33,974 bases of DNA from the NCBI GenBank assembly GCA_964534765.1, contig CAZHRJ010000014.1, positions 1 to 33,974 on the forward strand, in the 5' to 3' direction. The position numbers and the translations under genes were made by a program. The stretch comes from CAZHRJ01 sp964534765 (GTDB taxonomy: Bacteria > Lindowbacteria > 2-12-FULL-62-27). This document shows positions 32,068 to 33,974 of this stretch, piece by piece. The notes below the pieces were generated by a model. That model made no database searches, had not been told where the DNA came from, and saw only the letters and a list, made by a program, of their open reading frames with translations. Positions within the stretch are counted from its first letter, which is position 1, and every line of letters starts with the position of its first letter.

Positions 32068-33174
32068 CTACTTGATCAGGAGTACAATAAGGATTAGAAA
32101 AAACAAGGCGCCAATGCCAATCGCGGCGATCAGAATGTAGGTCTTCATCTCCTGATTCTCCACGCCGCTGGCTCCAATGGCCTCCGCGGTGCGCCGCTGA
32201 AATTCCGGCGCCGGGAGGGTTTTGCCCGCAAGGATCTGGGCGCGCTCAAAGCTTCCACAGAGACGCAATGACGTCCGGATTCTGGCCTCAGCCTGCGTCC
32301 CATCGGGTAGTTCAACAACGATCACGCCAAAATCCCCCTCCGGACGCCTCTCGATAACCCGGCCCTCCGCAACCGCGCCGCCCGGCCGTTTCACCCAGAC
32401 GAGACCGTTCACGCCAATCTCCCGGAATGACTTGCCGCGGCTGATGTCGAGAATGGGCAGAAATTTTTCCATGCCCCTGAATTCTTCCGGCGCTGATTCG
32501 GCGGCATCCGAGTCGGTCGCGTCCGCCAGCGGGCCGGCCTGGAGAGCATAGCGATACAACTGGATCTGTTTGGATTCCCAAAATTTGTCCTTCTTGAAGA
32601 GACCCTTTTCGGACAGCGCGTTGTGGGTGGCCTGGGTGATCATGATGTCACCCCCGCGGCCCTCCTTCTGGAGATGACCGGCAATGTCGATGACCGAATC
32701 GAAAAGCTCCCCGATGCTCCTCCTCTCGTCGATCAGTACCCGGCCGCTGTTGAGGCCGATCCGGAGGACCAGGGGAGTCTTGAGCCGGTTTTCCGTCTGA
32801 TTGAAATCGGGCAACGCCGTGATGATCCCGATCGCGGCCTTGACCGCGCAGTCGGCGGAGTCGAAGACGCACATGATGCCGTCGCCGGCGGTTTCGTGGA
32901 CCTGGCCGGCGTTTTCCTCGGAGTGTTTGTGGATCAGCTTGTGGTAGGAATCGAAAGTGAGAAAAATATCGTCCTTGTTTTTGCCCTTTTTCATTTCGGA
33001 GGATTTCCGCACATCAATCGCCATGAACGTCTTTTCGCGGTAAAACTGCTCCTGGATCTTGTCGTCCAGCTCAACTTTCTGCTTCAGAAGTTCCGTCAGG
33101 CCCGGACCCGTTGAATCGTCCGAGGGCGTGGCGGGATGGAATGCCGACGAATCCAGCATTCGTTGTTCGGCCAT
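32068..33174 (-). CDS. Class III cyclase-like protein with C-terminal membrane anchor, right-arm copy
   Basis: Exact reverse-complement copy of 801-1907, with metal Asp54 and Asp98 kept and the usual catalytic Asn/Arg replaced by Asp163/His167. Confidence 0.84.
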   Translation of the reverse strand: MAEQRMLDSSAFHPATPSDDSTGPGLTELLKQKVELDDKIQEQFYREKTFMAIDVRKSSEMKKGKNKDDIFLTFDSYHKLIHKHSEENAGQVHETAGDGIMCVFDSADCAVKAAIGIITALPDFNQTENRLKTPLVLRIGLNSGRVLIDERRSIGELFDSVIDIAGHLQKEGRGGDIMITQATHNALSEKGLFKKDKFWESKQIQLYRYALQAGPLADATDSDAAESAPEEFRGMEKFLPILDISRGKSFREIGVNGLVWVKRPGGAVAEGRVIERRPEGDFGVIVVELPDGTQAEARIRTSLRLCGSFERAQILAGKTLPAPEFQRRTAEAIGASGVENQEMKTYILIAAIGIGALFFLILIVLLIK

Positions 33175-33218
33175 GACAAATTCCTCCCTTTACCGCAAAT
33201 CCGCTCTCGAAGGGGCAT

Positions 33219-33247
33219 AGTATACCCTAAAGACCCCGGCCCGGCAA
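33219..33247 (-). promoter_or_regulatory. Predicted promoter for the cyclase-like gene, right-arm copy
   Basis: Mirror of 728-756 (TTGCCG, 17 bases, TATACT). Confidence 0.58.
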
Positions 33248-33352
33248 GATTTCGCAAGCGGATCTTCGTTCGGGGGCCGAGGTTGTGCTCGAATGGATTC
33301 TGTGTTCCAATTTCCGTCGATGGATGCTGGGGAAACCGGCGCGGGCGCATGG

Positions 33353-33974
33353 ATGGGATCATCCGCCCGGCGGCCGAATATTCTCGTGACCGAGCCGGCC
33401 TATTTTCAGACTGTACTGCGCCGGCTGGGTAAAGTCGGCCGCGTGACGATTGGCGCGCCGGACCGCGGGCGGCTCCGCCGGGAACTGCCCCTGGCGGACA
33501 TTGTAGTGATTCGAGTCGAGACCATCCTGGATCGTCAATTGATTCGCTCCGCCCCGCGTCTCAAACTCATCGCCAGCGCCACCACCGGCGTCGATCACAT
33601 CGATCTTGAGGACGCCCGCAATCAACAAATCCGCGTCGTCCATCTCCACGGAACCCACACCCGCCCCACCGCTGAACATACTCTCGCGCTCCTCTTCTGC
33701 CTCGCGCGCAACATCCACCTCGCCCATCACCACCTCACCGCCGGCGGCTGGGACCGGAATCGATTCATCGGCGGGCAAATCGCCGGCAAGACTCTTGGAA
33801 TTGTCGGATTGGGCCGGATTGGAATGACGGTCGCCCGGCTTCTACGAAATTTGGGGATGAGGGTTCTGGCCTACGATCCGTACGTCCGATCGCCGGGCAA
33901 CAGCGGCGCAAAAATTGTCAAACATTTGCCGGATCTCGTCCAGGATTCCGATGTCCTCTCCATCCACGCCGCTT
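33353..33974 (+). CDS. D-isomer-specific 2-hydroxyacid dehydrogenase, partial, right-arm copy
   Basis: Exact reverse-complement copy of 1-622. It runs off the right edge at the same base at which its twin runs off the left, after the GLGRIG nucleotide-binding motif. That matched break-off shows both ends of the sequence stop at one and the same genomic point. Confidence 0.87.
   Translation, partial: MGSSARRPNILVTEPAYFQTVLRRLGKVGRVTIGAPDRGRLRRELPLADIVVIRVETILDRQLIRSAPRLKLIASATTGVDHIDLEDARNQQIRVVHLHGTHTRPTAEHTLALLFCLARNIHLAHHHLTAGGWDRNRFIGGQIAGKTLGIVGLGRIGMTVARLLRNLGMRVLAYDPYVRSPGNSGAKIVKHLPDLVQDSDVLSIHAA

Larger units (their letters stand above)
1..33974. repeat. Window-long perfect inverted repeat (arms 1-16987 and 16988-33974)
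   Basis: The right half is the exact reverse complement of the left half, mirrored about 16987/16988. The first 14 bases and the last 14 bases are complementary, and all encoded proteins match residue for residue between the arms. There is no unique spacer at the centre. Since both ends are also mirror images, the sequence appears to be one stretch read outward and then back along the opposite strand. This is most simply a fold-back artefact. Confidence 0.98.

Noticed and set aside
1..33974. Linear replicon with hairpin telomeres, seen as a head-to-head dimer
   Set aside because: The genes are ordinary chromosomal ones, no telomere resolvase gene is present, the centres cut ispG and a shell gene in mid-frame, and there are three centres instead of one.
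1..33974. CRISPR array, prophage or origin of replication
   Set aside because: No short regularly spaced repeats with spacers, no phage structural or cas genes, and no DnaA-box cluster or replication gene were seen.

Overview
The dominant fact about this window is its geometry. All 33,974 bases form one perfect inverted palindrome: base i is complementary to base 33975-i, the first bases mirror the last, and every gene on the left half has an identical copy on the right half in the opposite orientation. Two more exact turn-around points sit inside. Mirror centres lie at 14807/14808, 16987/16988 and 19167/19168, spaced exactly 2180 bp. The real information is therefore only positions 1-14807. 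Then follow 14808-16987 (reverse complement of 12628-14807), 16988-19167 (12628-14807 again) and 19168-33974 (reverse complement of 1-14807). Two centres cut ispG in mid-gene and the third cuts a microcompartment gene. The likeliest explanation is a fold-back (snap-back) artefact of amplification or assembly, not biology. Copy numbers here (two of most genes, four of deoC, yjbQ and one shell gene) should not be believed without read-level evidence.

The unique part looks like a chromosomal piece of a GC-rich, Gram-negative-type bacterium. It has outer-membrane-like proteins with signal peptides, peptidoglycan lytic transglycosylases and the MEP isoprenoid pathway. The microcompartment type suggests an uncultured lineage, possibly PVC-like or another candidate phylum, but nothing here fixes the phylum.

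Layout of the unique part: (1) 1-622, a partial D-2-hydroxyacid dehydrogenase, divergent from (2) 801-1907, a class III nucleotide-cyclase-like protein with a C-terminal membrane anchor. (3) 1908-2935 is a lower-GC stretch of about 1 kb with at most one small doubtful ORF and a promoter. (4) 2936-3018 is tRNA-Tyr(GTA). (5) 3054-5984 is a housekeeping group: a class IV aminotransferase, a convergent mazG, then ruvX-mltG with overlapping stop and start. (6) 6106-9791 holds two tandem paralogous secreted proteins, each a predicted beta-barrel plus C-terminal TPR, followed by a secreted lytic transglycosylase. (7) 9993-13983 is a compact microcompartment operon: eutJ, pduL, BMC-P, rpiB-like, BMC-P, BMC-P, deoC. 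(8) 14000-14807 is yjbQ and the first third of ispG, where the fold-back begins.

The most interesting biology is the microcompartment operon. DERA (DeoC) would split 2-deoxyribose 5-phosphate into glyceraldehyde 3-phosphate and acetaldehyde. PduL handles acyl-CoA to acyl-phosphate. Three EutN/CcmL-type proteins would cap shell vertices, and EutJ is an actin/Hsp70-fold accessory protein. This matches the sugar-phosphate-utilising (SPU) class recognised in microcompartment surveys, whose biochemistry is largely uncharacterised. No BMC-H shell protein and no aldehyde dehydrogenase lie in the window, so those parts must be elsewhere or beyond the false turn-around.
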